From assembly GCA_902796595.1 (NCBI GenBank), contig CADBPM010000008.1, positions 1-56,179 on the forward strand: a stretch of 56,179 nt of DNA. Reading direction: 5' to 3'. A program made the translations under genes and the position numbers. Source of the DNA: an uncultured Lachnospiraceae bacterium (lineage in GTDB: Bacteria > Bacillota > Clostridia > Lachnospirales > Lachnospiraceae). The notes under the pieces were generated by a model. The model searched no databases. It saw nothing but the letters and a program-made list of their open reading frames with translations, and was not told the DNA's origin. Each line of letters starts with the position of its first letter. Position 1 is the first letter of the stretch. Positions 27,052-36,635 of this stretch are shown piece after piece.

Positions 27052-28068
27052 TCACGTTCCGACTCTGTTTAAGAGTGACTGTATAAACTTATTGCATACA
27101 ATCATGATAAGGAAAAGAATCGTTGCTATCGCACACGCATAACCCATTTCAAACCTTGTAAAACCATAGTCAAAAAGGTGAGTCACGATCGTTCTTGCAG
27201 CATAATCAGTAGAAGGATAACCACATAGTGTCATGGTTACATCGCAGACTGAGAATGCCTGAGTTATACTCATTACTGCACCGAACATAAGCATTGGCTT
27301 CATATTCGGAAGTGTTATGAACCAGAGTTCCTGCCATCTCGACTTTACTCCATCCATATAACCTGCTTCGTACTGTGATTTGTCGACACCCTGAAGACCG
27401 GCAACAAATGAGAGGAAACCCGTTCCAAGACTCATCCAGAGTATGACAAGCATACAGATTGGAAGCATATATTTAGGATCTGTAAGCCAAAGGATTGGTT
27501 TATCGAGCACTCCGATGTTCATAAGAAATGCATTTGCATATCCATAAGCATCTCCTCTAAAGAATACAGAGAAGATAACATAACAGTTACCTGCAATAGA
27601 CGGAGCATAAAAAACAACCACCGCTATAGTTCTCACCCATCTTGGAAGCTCATTTATAAGCCATGCAAACAGGAATGACATTATGTAGCCTAAAGGGCCC
27701 GTAACAATCGCTAAAAGAAGTGTATTCTTTATTGATGTAAGAAAAATATCATCCTGCAGGAAAAGAGCCATGTAATTCTGCAATCCGATAAATCTTGGTT
27801 TCTCCAGTATGTTGTAATAAGTAAAGCTGAAGAAGATTGAAATTACTACCGGTGCTACATAAAACAGCGTGAATAATATTGCATATGGTGCTAAAAAAAG
27901 ATAACAGTTCTTTGACTTTTTCATCTTCTTCATAGCAACTGCCATGTCATATTTTTTCACTTTTGCATAATCTTTAAAAAAATGCTTTATATCTTCCACC
28001 TTTTCTCCTGCTTTATGGCCGGCTTCTTTTTCGCCGGTCGTGATAATTCCTTTATGATTGATATCCAT
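27052..28068 (-). CDS. ABC sugar permease, MalF type (pair A)
   Basis: First permease of pair A (338 residues). A hydrophilic N-terminal region of about 50 residues precedes the MalF-type anchor (CYLFLAPYAILFTLFYVAPVV). Six membrane segments and the EAA loop YEAGYMDGVKSRWQELWFIT are visible. The start at 28068 lies 10 bp after the binding-protein stop, with GAGAGAG upstream; a longer frame to 28134 would overlap the preceding gene by 56 bp and is rejected. It works with the permease at 26059 and most likely the large binding protein at 28079. Confidence 0.9.
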   Translation of the reverse strand: MDINHKGIITTGEKEAGHKAGEKVEDIKHFFKDYAKVKKYDMAVAMKKMKKSKNCYLFLAPYAILFTLFYVAPVVISIFFSFTYYNILEKPRFIGLQNYMALFLQDDIFLTSIKNTLLLAIVTGPLGYIMSFLFAWLINELPRWVRTIAVVVFYAPSIAGNCYVIFSVFFRGDAYGYANAFLMNIGVLDKPILWLTDPKYMLPICMLVILWMSLGTGFLSFVAGLQGVDKSQYEAGYMDGVKSRWQELWFITLPNMKPMLMFGAVMSITQAFSVCDVTMTLCGYPSTDYAARTIVTHLFDYGFTRFEMGYACAIATILFLIMIVCNKFIQSLLNRVGT

Positions 28069-28078
28069 TTCGCTCTCT

Positions 28079-31060
28079 CTATCTCTGTGCCACCGGCAGA
28101 CCAAACTCTTTACGTTTCTTTGTGAGCTCGTCATTTATAAGAATCGAGTAATCAATGATTGCTTCTCTTGTATCAGCCTTCTCATTGATAACCTTACGAC
28201 AGGCATTGGCAAGATGTCTACCTGTATAATAACCGCCAGGAACTTCAGGAATACCCTGTGTGTGATCCCACTGCTCATCAAGTATCTTGATATCCTCATA
28301 ACTCCAGGACAGCTGCTTAAAGGCATCCCTGTTTGCAGTAGCATATCTGGCTGAAGCACCAAGCAGTGCTTCTATCTCACGTCCGAAACGAACCTGAGTA
28401 TCTGCATTTGCCCACCACTTCATGAATTCCCATGAATTCTGCTTTACCTTTTCATTGTCAGTCTTTATCATCATGGTAGCATTACCTGTGATAAAATCTG
28501 TCCTGTCGATTGTTCCATCTTCTTTTTTCGTTCCCGGAATAAGAGTAAAGTCCCAAAGGCCTCTTATCTCAGGTGCCGAAACAACAAGTGTGTTATAGGT
28601 TGAATAAGGACTTATACCTATCGGCATCTCACCTGAACGAAATCTTGATACAAAATCATAGAATGTCGGGAAGCCGTAGTCGTTAAAATACTTCAGATAA
28701 GAATCAAATGCTTCTACTGCTGATTCTTCATTTACAGCAGTCTTTGTGCCTTCCTTGTTATACATTTCTCCACCGTGCTGATAAAGAAGTGTAAAATACA
28801 TTGAAAGATCCGGCGCATTTGATGCAACTGCTGTAGAAGCCACACCTGATGTATTTGAACCTGCAGCTGACGGTATACCGACTGAAAGGTTGTTACCCTG
28901 AATAGTAGGAAGTTCATTTATAAGATCATCCCATGTTTCAGGAACCTTAAGTCCAAGTTCGTCAAGTACATCCTTCCTGTAGAAGAGAACATTGAATGTC
29001 TGCTGTTCAGGAACTGCATATATCTTGTCGCCCAACTTATACTGACGATATGAACTCTCCGAATAATGTGAAAGCACATCCTGCCAGCCATCAAACTGGG
29101 TGATATCTTCCGCTGCATTCCTAAGTGCATAATTTACAGGCTGATCAGCTCCTACTGAAAGAACTACATTTGGTCCTCTTCCTGCGATAACTGCATTAAG
29201 AAGAGCGCCTGCTTCAACGACCTCAACATTTACCTTAACTTTGCTGTTAGGCGTAAAATCATCGTCGATCATTGATTTTAAGATAGTACCCTGATCACGA
29301 CCTGTCAGTACCCATACCTTTACGATATCATCTGTCTTTTCGTCGTATACATCTCCGACTGAATTATAATCAGTTGTAAATGATGCTGCGAAAGAAGCAA
29401 TCTCATGAGTCAGATTCTTTACAAAATTTGTCTTATCCTTTGGTACTTTTACATCTACACCGGAAACAGTTATGTAATCAATATCAAGCTTTGTCTCGCT
29501 CATATTTAACGAAGCTGTTCCAAGTGCTGTGATATTGTCCTTGAATGTTGTAAATTCAACTGAAATCTTGTCAGGCTTTTCTACAAAACGTTCAAGCTGT
29601 TTTGCAAGAGTCTGTGCAGCTGCTATGTTGCCTTCCTTTTGTCCGGTATAGGAAACTGCATCATCTACGATCTTGTAAAGTCTCTTCGACTCAAGATCCA
29701 TAGCTTCAATCACTTCAGGATAATTTATATCTATCTTGTAATCTCTGTACTTATCAGGATTTGCTCCTGTATAAACAAGGATCTTTCTGTAGATCTGGTT
29801 TAATCTGAATGTCGAATCCTCGATTGATTCAAGGATAGGACCAAGATCTCCAAGTACAGCTTCAAGCCTTATAGTATGCTTCCCTTTTGTAAGGTAGATA
29901 TTATAAGGATCACCCTTGTCATCTCCCAGTGTCTTGCATGTCCAGTCATTCTTGTAATCAAAGGAAACATTCTGCAGTTCCTTAAAAGGAACCTTGCCGT
30001 CTATGTAAACACATCTGTTTGATACAGAACCTCTCTGGTAATTCTGACGTCCCTTGATGGTTATGTTGTAAGCTCCATCTGAAGGCACTTCAAAATCCCA
30101 TTCAATCCACTGACCAGCTTTTCTCCAAGATTCACCACCTGTATAATTTAGAACTGTGGTGGTCACACTGGATGGCTGTGTAGTCGGTGAAGACCTGTCA
30201 TACTTAGCATAAAGTGAAGATTCACTTCTGAATGTTGAATCTTCTCCCTGTACCTTCTGAATAAAGTTTTTGGAAGCATCATCACCTGTGACATTGCCTG
30301 CCACCTTACTGTATTCTTCATAAGAAGGAAGCTTTTCTATAGGCTTTACCTGAAGTTTTTTGATTGCTACAGGTTCATTGGCAGCTTCAAGACTTAATGT
30401 ATGATTTCCTTTTGTAAAATAGAAATAATACGGCTCTTCGCTGTAACCCATATCATCTTTAAAAGTGGATGCCTGCCATTCTATTACTTCTTTCTGTCTT
30501 GGTCTTATTTCGTTGCCCTGATTATCAACTTTAGGCTTTCCGTCGTCAGTCCAGACTCTTGTAAAAGAAATATTTCTTGCTTTGTCAAAAGGAATCGCAC
30601 CATCTATATATACTGTTCTTTCTGCTGCTACACCTCTTGATTCAGGTATGCAATATTCCATGTAAAGTTCATAAAAGCCTTCCTCAGGAATATCTACATT
30701 AAAAGTAGCTCTGGATTCAGTATCTGTAAAAAGTGACTTACCTTCTCCCTCAAAGTTATCTTTAACCTCGATCTTGCCTTTTCCTTCAGACTTATATGAA
30801 AAAAGATCCACATCTATGACCTTATCAGGATAGGCAGCTCCTTCATGACTGCCTATATATCCTGTGTAGGTGCCACTTCTTGTAGCCCCAGTCACATCCT
30901 GCGTCAGATCACAGCCTTCATATTTTTCATGATAGTCTGCTGGCTTCTGCATTGAAAGTCCTGCGCACACCCCAACGACGCCGGCAAGTGCCAATGCAAA
31001 TACACCCGCCTTTTTGATTCCCTTAATATCTTTCATGTTTATAATATATATCCATTTCAA
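28079..31060 (-). CDS. Very large solute-binding protein with two sugar-binding-like modules
   Basis: A 993-residue secreted binding protein, about twice the usual size. After a signal sequence (hydrophobic core about 20-36) come two beta-sandwich modules similar to each other: about 85-240 (RTVYIDGAIPFDKARNISF ... YYFYFTKGNHTLSLEA) and about 275-420 (RCVYIDGKVPFKELQNVSF ... YNIYLTKGKHTIRLEA). They look like CBM6/35-type folds. A helical region (about 430-570) leads to a family 1 solute-binding domain (about 590-980; VWVLTGRDQGTILKSMID). It is the first gene of the nine-gene operon, and a terminator precedes its promoter region. The start is uncertain: 31060 has AAGAAG upstream, and an ATG at 31036 would give a more usual signal peptide. 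Direct capture of polymer or long oligomers is inferred. Confidence 0.85.
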   Translation of the reverse strand: MKWIYIINMKDIKGIKKAGVFALALAGVVGVCAGLSMQKPADYHEKYEGCDLTQDVTGATRSGTYTGYIGSHEGAAYPDKVIDVDLFSYKSEGKGKIEVKDNFEGEGKSLFTDTESRATFNVDIPEEGFYELYMEYCIPESRGVAAERTVYIDGAIPFDKARNISFTRVWTDDGKPKVDNQGNEIRPRQKEVIEWQASTFKDDMGYSEEPYYFYFTKGNHTLSLEAANEPVAIKKLQVKPIEKLPSYEEYSKVAGNVTGDDASKNFIQKVQGEDSTFRSESSLYAKYDRSSPTTQPSSVTTTVLNYTGGESWRKAGQWIEWDFEVPSDGAYNITIKGRQNYQRGSVSNRCVYIDGKVPFKELQNVSFDYKNDWTCKTLGDDKGDPYNIYLTKGKHTIRLEAVLGDLGPILESIEDSTFRLNQIYRKILVYTGANPDKYRDYKIDINYPEVIEAMDLESKRLYKIVDDAVSYTGQKEGNIAAAQTLAKQLERFVEKPDKISVEFTTFKDNITALGTASLNMSETKLDIDYITVSGVDVKVPKDKTNFVKNLTHEIASFAASFTTDYNSVGDVYDEKTDDIVKVWVLTGRDQGTILKSMIDDDFTPNSKVKVNVEVVEAGALLNAVIAGRGPNVVLSVGADQPVNYALRNAAEDITQFDGWQDVLSHYSESSYRQYKLGDKIYAVPEQQTFNVLFYRKDVLDELGLKVPETWDDLINELPTIQGNNLSVGIPSAAGSNTSGVASTAVASNAPDLSMYFTLLYQHGGEMYNKEGTKTAVNEESAVEAFDSYLKYFNDYGFPTFYDFVSRFRSGEMPIGISPYSTYNTLVVSAPEIRGLWDFTLIPGTKKEDGTIDRTDFITGNATMMIKTDNEKVKQNSWEFMKWWANADTQVRFGREIEALLGASARYATANRDAFKQLSWSYEDIKILDEQWDHTQGIPEVPGGYYTGRHLANACRKVINEKADTREAIIDYSILINDELTKKRKEFGLPVAQR

Positions 31061-31282
31061 GTTTTCTTCTTATCAAAATTCGCTATCAATTTTTCAAATC
31101 TTGCTCTACTGAAATTCATTATTTGTTTTTTATGAAACAGAGCTTGTCTAGATTATCATAATTTTTCCTAAAGAAATATCAGATTTATGCTGTAAACTTC
31201 ATCTGCATGACATAAACTTATTAGTTTTTGATTATTAACCTTAAAAGTTTGTTATTTTATCAGATTCAAGCATTTTGAACGC
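31061..31282 (-). promoter_or_regulatory. AT-rich leader and promoter region of the transport operon
   Basis: About 220 bp of AT-rich sequence lies between the GH120 terminator and the large binding-protein gene. A -10-like TATGAT with a weak -35 is visible near 31150-31160 on the minus strand. No riboswitch or clear operator palindrome was found. The terminator in front means that the operon needs its own promoter here. Confidence 0.35.
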
Positions 31283-31329
31283 AAAAAAATCCCTATATTA
31301 AACAGCAAAAATTTGCATTTAATATAGGG
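31283..31329 (-). terminator. Terminator of the GH67-GH120 unit
   Basis: A perfect 12-bp stem (CCCTATATTAAA with its complement) and a 15-nt loop, followed on the minus strand by ATTTTTTTG, lie 10 bp after the GH120 stop. Confidence 0.9.
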
Positions 31330-31338
31330 TAAATACAT

Positions 31339-33384
31339 TTAATCTTTAGAAATCACACTTCCAATCTCAGAAATATTTGCAAATGGACCCGGAAGATTTC
31401 CCTCTTTTCTTTCACTTCCTATTATATCTTTATCGAATATAATATCTGTTCCGTCCGGACTTTCATATCTCTGTTCAGGTTCAAATGCGAAACCAAGCTT
31501 ATCTGTGTCTACAAGCTCATCCTTTAAAAGTGTCTTTGAAAGGATATCAGCAAGATTTCCTTCAAGATGCCAGCCTTTTTCATCTTTTTTTATTCTTATG
31601 TCTGCTTTCACATCTGAAATCTCATAATTTAGTTCCTTGTCACAAGGCTTTGCCCCGTTTACAAAAAGATTTCCACCTGTCCATACTGGAAGATGCATGT
31701 AGTATCTGTCGCTTGGTGCAGAGCCCATTCCGCAGTAACCTTCAAATTCCTTATCCCATTCTTCAAAAGTAGGATATCCGTCAAATGGCCATGTTCCTGC
31801 GACCACATTGTCATCATCCCAGCCACCGCCTTGGTTGGTGTTTGATTCCATTCTTTCTTTAAGAGCCTTTCTAAGTCTTCCTTGTACAAAAATATTGTTA
31901 TAGAACCTGTCATCTCCGTGAAGGAAGGTCATGAAGCCTGCAACCTCTGTTCTGTGCTGTACATGATATGGCGTATATCTTGCGGATTTAAGTGTTCTCG
32001 AACCATTATCAGTACCAATCCCGACTGCTGTAAGTGCACCGCAGATAAGGTTATGCACAAGTGCGATACCCTGAGAGCACATTTTAACAGAGCGGTCTGA
32101 AAGAAAGATATTGTTATCAAGAAGCGTAGGTCCGTGTGATACTTCGATAAATATATCTTCCCCGTTTCCTGAAAATTCCTCAGGTGCAGGATTTTCAGGG
32201 AGATTTGGCAGAGTATTGTCATGGAAAAGGTTTCCTGTGACTCTGGTGCCCTGTGCCTGCCAGTCAAGCCAGATACCTCTTGTACAGTGATGGATGTGGT
32301 TGTGTCTGTAGATAACGTCGATAGCCGCATGCATCTTGATACCGCCGATCTCGGCACCTGCAAGATTCTGCTTGTTGTTGATATGATGAATATGATTATC
32401 TTCTATTAAAGAGAATACTCCGCCAAGGTGTCCTACAATACCTGTCTGACCACAATCATGGATATTACATCTTCTAACGATGTGGCTTCCGACACTCTCC
32501 TTGCTCCAGCCTTCGCGCTGTGCCTGAAGTATGCAGTCACGTTCTGTCTGAGTTCCGTCCTTGTACTTTTCATACAGCCACTTGTTATCGTTTCCAGCCT
32601 GACGATATTTGCCAAGTGAGATGCCGGAGCATTTTGACTCATAAATCTCACAATCCTCTATTATCCAACCCTTTGACCAGTGCGGTCCTATCATACCTTC
32701 CTGAAAAGCTGTAGGAGGTGCCCACTGGGTTGCTGCCTGTGATACCGTAAAGCCTGAAAAAGTAATGTATCCGACACCTGTTGTCTGAGGGAAGAAGCAG
32801 GCTTTCCTTGCACTTATCTCAACATTTTCCGTATTAGGGTCTTTCCCCTGGAAGTTTGCTGTAAAGATTGTTCTATTGTTTTCTGTATCCTGCTCACAAT
32901 ACCATGTATAAACTGTAAAATCAGGATCCCATGAAGCCTTGTTTCTTTCCGGTTTAAATACCTTTTCAAGGTCTGTTACCTCATACATACTCTTTCCGTT
33001 AAGATAGACATCACCTCTGTGTGCAATAAAAGTTGCGATAAACCAGTCGCCCGATACAAGGTTTGTATAAGGGTTGAAATCTCCAAAAAGATCATTGTCA
33101 ACATAAGCCTTCCATACATTTTCATGTCCCGAATCTTTTACCCAGCCTTTTAATTCTTCAGCACCGGAAATATGTGCTGCGAGCTTTTTGCTTGACCTGT
33201 AGATTATCCTCTTATCAGGTCTTCCTGCATGTACAGGATGTACATTTTCCCTGTAGATACCGGGTGCGACTATTACCTCATCACCAGGGAGTGCAATATC
33301 TGCCGCTTCCTGAATCCTTACAAAAGGCTTTTCCTTTGAGCCGTCTCCGCCCCTTTTTGCATTTACATCAACATAAAACTTCAT
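31339..33384 (-). CDS. GH120 beta-xylosidase (right-handed beta-helix)
   Basis: Releases xylose from xylo-oligosaccharides in the cytosol (no signal peptide). The 681-residue protein closely follows the pattern I recall for Thermoanaerobacterium XylC, the type member of GH120: the early FVRIQEAADIALPGDEVIVA helix-cap segment, WAPPTAFQEGMIGPHWSKGW, GHLGGVFSLIEDNHIHHI, the nucleophile Asp374 in GIWLDWQAQGTR and the acid/base Glu414 in IFIEVSHGPT. This makes it GH120 rather than a pectate lyase, which shares the beta-helix fold. The start at 33384 has GAGG just upstream; a longer frame to 33429 would overlap the GH67 gene. It follows the GH67 gene by 41 bp, so the two form an operon that finishes decorated xylo-oligomers. 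Confidence 0.9.
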   Translation of the reverse strand: MKFYVDVNAKRGGDGSKEKPFVRIQEAADIALPGDEVIVAPGIYRENVHPVHAGRPDKRIIYRSSKKLAAHISGAEELKGWVKDSGHENVWKAYVDNDLFGDFNPYTNLVSGDWFIATFIAHRGDVYLNGKSMYEVTDLEKVFKPERNKASWDPDFTVYTWYCEQDTENNRTIFTANFQGKDPNTENVEISARKACFFPQTTGVGYITFSGFTVSQAATQWAPPTAFQEGMIGPHWSKGWIIEDCEIYESKCSGISLGKYRQAGNDNKWLYEKYKDGTQTERDCILQAQREGWSKESVGSHIVRRCNIHDCGQTGIVGHLGGVFSLIEDNHIHHINNKQNLAGAEIGGIKMHAAIDVIYRHNHIHHCTRGIWLDWQAQGTRVTGNLFHDNTLPNLPENPAPEEFSGNGEDIFIEVSHGPTLLDNNIFLSDRSVKMCSQGIALVHNLICGALTAVGIGTDNGSRTLKSARYTPYHVQHRTEVAGFMTFLHGDDRFYNNIFVQGRLRKALKERMESNTNQGGGWDDDNVVAGTWPFDGYPTFEEWDKEFEGYCGMGSAPSDRYYMHLPVWTGGNLFVNGAKPCDKELNYEISDVKADIRIKKDEKGWHLEGNLADILSKTLLKDELVDTDKLGFAFEPEQRYESPDGTDIIFDKDIIGSERKEGNLPGPFANISEIGSVISKD

Positions 33385-33425
33385 TTTTTCCTCACATTTC
33401 CAAGACATCACCTTAAATGTCTTAA

Positions 33426-35438
33426 TCAATAGATTTTTCTTCCTTTTTCGTCGGGAATACCCGTCTTTCTATAAAAATATGAATTTACCTGATCACGCCA
33501 TTCTCTTGCATTATTAAGCTGTCGGTCAAATCTCTCACTTATCCTTTCAACAGCGTCACAAGGGAGTCTGTCCTTTATCCTGTTGAAATGCTCTATCATC
33601 CTGCATACATCCTCATACCCTTCAAAGTGAGTATCGTAAATATGCTGTAAAAGAGTCTTGCCGCTTCTAAGTCTGTAATTATATCTTAACCTGTGGAAAA
33701 AGAGGATAAGTTCCTCAGGACACCTTCCAAGATCATTATAGATATCTTCATTTTTCTTGTAGTACTGCCCTGTAAAGCCTGTTCCCTTATCTGTCCTGTC
33801 CACACCGATAGCATTATTATCAGCCCTGTGGTATGTTCCCCATCTGTCATATTCATAACCATCCACGGACGGCCCATAATGAGTTGCAGGTGTAACCATC
33901 CAGCCTATTCCCAAAGGACTTGTATACTTTTCATAAACTTCCCTGCTGTTCATAAGAATATTTACTATAGTCTCTATGACCTCCCTGTCCCTGCCGTAGG
34001 TCATAACAGTCCATTCTCTTGCTATCTCCTCAGCCGAAAGTTCAGTGTCAAATGCAAGTCTTCCAAAACCGTAGAGGTTGGCTGCTGCAAGGTCGTTGCC
34101 TGTCCAGTTTGCATCATTTCCGGTATTTGCCACTGCGGTGATACCACCATACTTTCTTCCAAATGTCCTTCCAGCGACAATTTCCTTAATGTGGTCTCTT
34201 TCCTCGCCGTTTCCGGTAGAAAATTCAAGCACTTCCTTGAACATAGGTATCAGATAGCATACATCTATCTGCTGCCCTGTGTATTCCTGTGCTATCTGAA
34301 CTTCAAGCATCTGATTTGTCTTCTTCAAGCCGCCAAGCAGCGGTGATACAGGCTCCCTTATCTGGAAGTCCATAGGTCCGTTCTTTATCTGAAGGATAAC
34401 ATTTTCTTCATAATCCCCATCAGTATTTATGAAATTATCATAAGAGGCTCTTGCTCTGTCTGTCTTTGTATCGCGCCAGTCTTGCGTGCAGTTATACACA
34501 AAGCAGCGCCATATTATGATCCCTCCGTATGGCTTTATGGCTCTTGCAAGCATATTGGCTCCTTCTGCCTGAGTCCTGCCATAAGTAAAGGGCCCCGGTC
34601 TTCCTTCGCTGTCTGCCTTTACAAGAAAACCTCCAAAATCCGGTATCTTTTTGTAGATTTCCCGTATTTTGTCCTCCCACCACTTTATCACGCCTTCATC
34701 AAGCGGATCGCAGCTATCAAGTCCGCCAAGTTCTATAGGCGATGCAAAATTAAGTGAAAGAAAAAGCTTTATTCCGTATGATGCAAAGATATCCGATAAT
34801 TCCTTTACCTTATCAAGATACCTGTCAGTAATAAGATATGAGGCATCTCCCCGCACATTTACATTGTTTATACACGAAGCATTTATTCCGACAGAGGCAA
34901 GCAGTCTTGCATACTCCCTTGTCCTGTCATTTATTATTATTCTTCCATTTTCAAAAAAGAATGAATTTCCCGAATATCCTCTTTCTATATCTCCGGTCAT
35001 ATTGTCCCAGTGATCAAGCATTCTGAAAGGGTTTGAAGGGCATTCATCACCACAGGAATTTTCCGGCTCAAATCCAAGAGCTATTCTTCTTAAAAGCTCA
35101 AATACCCCATAAAGAATACCGTTTTCATCCTCGGCGATTATCAAAAGATCTTTGCCTGCTATTGTTATCCTATACCCTTCTCTTCCGGTCAGTTCTTCTT
35201 TTTTTGTTAAAATGATATGGCCAGTCTTTACTTCGTCTTCACCTGTTTTTTCCTCAGATGTACTCAATTTTATATCTATGCAAAGAAGTTCTCTGAAACC
35301 TCTTATAAGTTCTTTTACAGCATTATCTATAATGGGCGTTTTGTCAAACCCCTTCAATATGATTCCCCTTGCAAATGAAGAAAAGCCCTTATCCTCCACC
35401 CTCTTATAGTCAAGCCAGAGCTTGCTGTAACCGCTCAT
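33426..35438 (-). CDS. aguA: GH67 alpha-glucuronidase
   Basis: Removes (4-O-methyl-)glucuronic acid from the non-reducing end of xylo-oligosaccharides. The 670-residue protein has the N-terminal beta domain, the catalytic barrel and the C-terminal helical domain of GH67. Family catalytic residues are visible: acid Glu278 in KADSEGRPGPF, and the pair Asp357 (KNGPMDFQIREP) and Glu385 (IAQEYTGQ). There is no signal peptide, so it acts on imported aldouronic acids. It begins a two-gene operon with the GH120 enzyme, divergent from araC. The start codon overlaps the stop of a short reading frame (ATGA) within a 42-bp element that recurs before the acetylesterase gene at 36844. The product feeds UxuA/UxuB. 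Confidence 0.95.
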   Translation of the reverse strand: MSGYSKLWLDYKRVEDKGFSSFARGIILKGFDKTPIIDNAVKELIRGFRELLCIDIKLSTSEEKTGEDEVKTGHIILTKKEELTGREGYRITIAGKDLLIIAEDENGILYGVFELLRRIALGFEPENSCGDECPSNPFRMLDHWDNMTGDIERGYSGNSFFFENGRIIINDRTREYARLLASVGINASCINNVNVRGDASYLITDRYLDKVKELSDIFASYGIKLFLSLNFASPIELGGLDSCDPLDEGVIKWWEDKIREIYKKIPDFGGFLVKADSEGRPGPFTYGRTQAEGANMLARAIKPYGGIIIWRCFVYNCTQDWRDTKTDRARASYDNFINTDGDYEENVILQIKNGPMDFQIREPVSPLLGGLKKTNQMLEVQIAQEYTGQQIDVCYLIPMFKEVLEFSTGNGEERDHIKEIVAGRTFGRKYGGITAVANTGNDANWTGNDLAAANLYGFGRLAFDTELSAEEIAREWTVMTYGRDREVIETIVNILMNSREVYEKYTSPLGIGWMVTPATHYGPSVDGYEYDRWGTYHRADNNAIGVDRTDKGTGFTGQYYKKNEDIYNDLGRCPEELILFFHRLRYNYRLRSGKTLLQHIYDTHFEGYEDVCRMIEHFNRIKDRLPCDAVERISERFDRQLNNAREWRDQVNSYFYRKTGIPDEKGRKIY

Positions 35439-35542
35439 TTTTCATACCTTACCGCAGGCATTGTGGCTGCCGGTGTCGTGCCTGCTGCGTCACCGGTGAA
35501 AATCTGAGCTTCTTTTTCAGACTTTCTTATTTTCAGTATCAT
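35435..35542 (-). other. Possible 35-residue leader ORF before GH67
   Basis: An ATG at 35542 opens a frame of 35 codons that ends in a TGA overlapping the GH67 start codon (ATGA). Its last 14 complete codons before the final four lie in the 42-bp duplicated element. No ribosome site is obvious, so it may be translated from the inner ATG (8 codons) or not at all. Confidence 0.3.
35447..35488 (-). repeat. 42-bp element at the GH67 start, copy 1
   Basis: On the minus strand it contains the inverted repeat GCAGGCA ... TGCCTGC around an 18-nt loop and ends in AAGG, which serves as the GH67 ribosome site. It matches 36794-36835 at 35 of 42 positions, and the two copies point away from each other on both sides of araC. 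Confidence 0.75.
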
Positions 35543-35589
35543 TTTTATGACTAAAATTGCATATTTATGACATACATAATTCGTAAAAC

Positions 35590-35618
35590 TTGTAAAGCCG
35601 TAATTTCGGTGATATAAT
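35590..35618 (+). promoter_or_regulatory. araC promoter
   Basis: TTGTAA (35590-35595), a 17-bp spacer and TATAAT (35613-35618) precede the araC start by about 40 bp. Confidence 0.75.
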
Positions 35619-35660
35619 CATGACTACCACTGCTGTTTGTCACACAAAGGAAGGTGCTAT

Positions 35661-36581
35661 ATGTCAGATCTTTATAACCCTAATGATCAGTCCGACCAGT
35701 TCCATCCAAATCTTCACGGCATACATGAAGATGTCGAATATCCTCTTATCCGAGGTATCAGACTTTATCACAACCGAAACAAACTTCGTTTTGAGGCTCA
35801 CTGGCACACAGCCTGCGAGATTCTCTACCCTATTGATAATTCCTACACTGTTTTTATACAGAACGAAACTATAACAGTTAAGCCGGGTGACATTTTTATA
35901 GTTGCTCCCGGTACGATTCACGCATACGAACCTCCGGCAAGCGGAGAGAGGATCTTCATCCTTTTTGACACCGACATCCTTGCGCCGGTAACAGGTATGC
36001 GCTCCCTGCTCTACTCACTGCAGCCATATCTTCATATTGCCGCAGATGCTTTTCCTCTTCTCAATGAAAAGTCAAGAGAAAATCTTGACACTATAATAAA
36101 GGAATACGATACCAATTCACCTTATGCCGAGGCAGCCATATGGAGTCGTATCCTTGACATGCTTGCCACCATAGGCCGTACAAATGTTTACAGAGCATCT
36201 CATACAAAGCTGTTCTTACAAAATGCAAAGCAGGAACACGTAGCAAGACTGATGGAAGTCTGTAACTACATCACAGACCACATAGAAGAAAACATCGATA
36301 TGGATCAACTTGCCAGCATAGCAGGATTTTCAAAATTCCATTTTTCAAGGATCTTCAAAGAATTTACCGGCAGCTCTGTGCACGACTATCTGACAGCCCA
36401 GAGACTTGCCCTTGCGGAAAAGCTTCTTTCAACCTCCAGCATCCCTATTGCTGATGTTGCCATGCAGTCAGGCTTCGGTTCCATTTCAACCTTCACAAGG
36501 CTTTTCAAAGAAAAGTGGAACATGACTCCTACCGCCTATCAGTCAATGGCATGCAAAAACGAAGACTGCAGACTTGACTGA
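35661..36581 (+). CDS. AraC-family regulator of the xylan locus
   Basis: A 306-residue transcription regulator with an N-terminal cupin sugar-sensing domain (FEAHWHTACEILYPI, VKPGDIFIVAPGTIHAYEP, about 35-130) and a C-terminal double helix-turn-helix (about 205-300; LASIAGFSKFHFSRIFKEFT and IADVAMQSGFGSISTFTRLF). The start at 35661 has AAGGAAGG 6 nt upstream; a TTG at 35637 in frame is less likely. It lies between the GH67-GH120 and the esterase-GH43 groups and is read with the latter. Position implies that it controls one or both groups, with the duplicated 42-bp element as one candidate site. The inducer is probably a xylan fragment, which is inferred. Confidence 0.9.
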   Translation: MSDLYNPNDQSDQFHPNLHGIHEDVEYPLIRGIRLYHNRNKLRFEAHWHTACEILYPIDNSYTVFIQNETITVKPGDIFIVAPGTIHAYEPPASGERIFILFDTDILAPVTGMRSLLYSLQPYLHIAADAFPLLNEKSRENLDTIIKEYDTNSPYAEAAIWSRILDMLATIGRTNVYRASHTKLFLQNAKQEHVARLMEVCNYITDHIEENIDMDQLASIAGFSKFHFSRIFKEFTGSSVHDYLTAQRLALAEKLLSTSSIPIADVAMQSGFGSISTFTRLFKEKWNMTPTAYQSMACKNEDCRLD

Positions 36582-36635
36582 CTATATACAGTTATAAACT
36601 TGTCTGTCCAATTCTTCTAACAAAAAATTGCTATT

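Noticed and set aside
17665..31060. Recent duplication as origin of the two permease pairs
   Set aside because: EAA loops, lengths and N-termini differ strongly between pairs, so they are distinct transporters and not a fresh copy.
33693..34346. 217-codon plus-strand frame opposite GH67
   Set aside because: Antisense shadow of the catalytic part of GH67; composition unlike the real genes around it.
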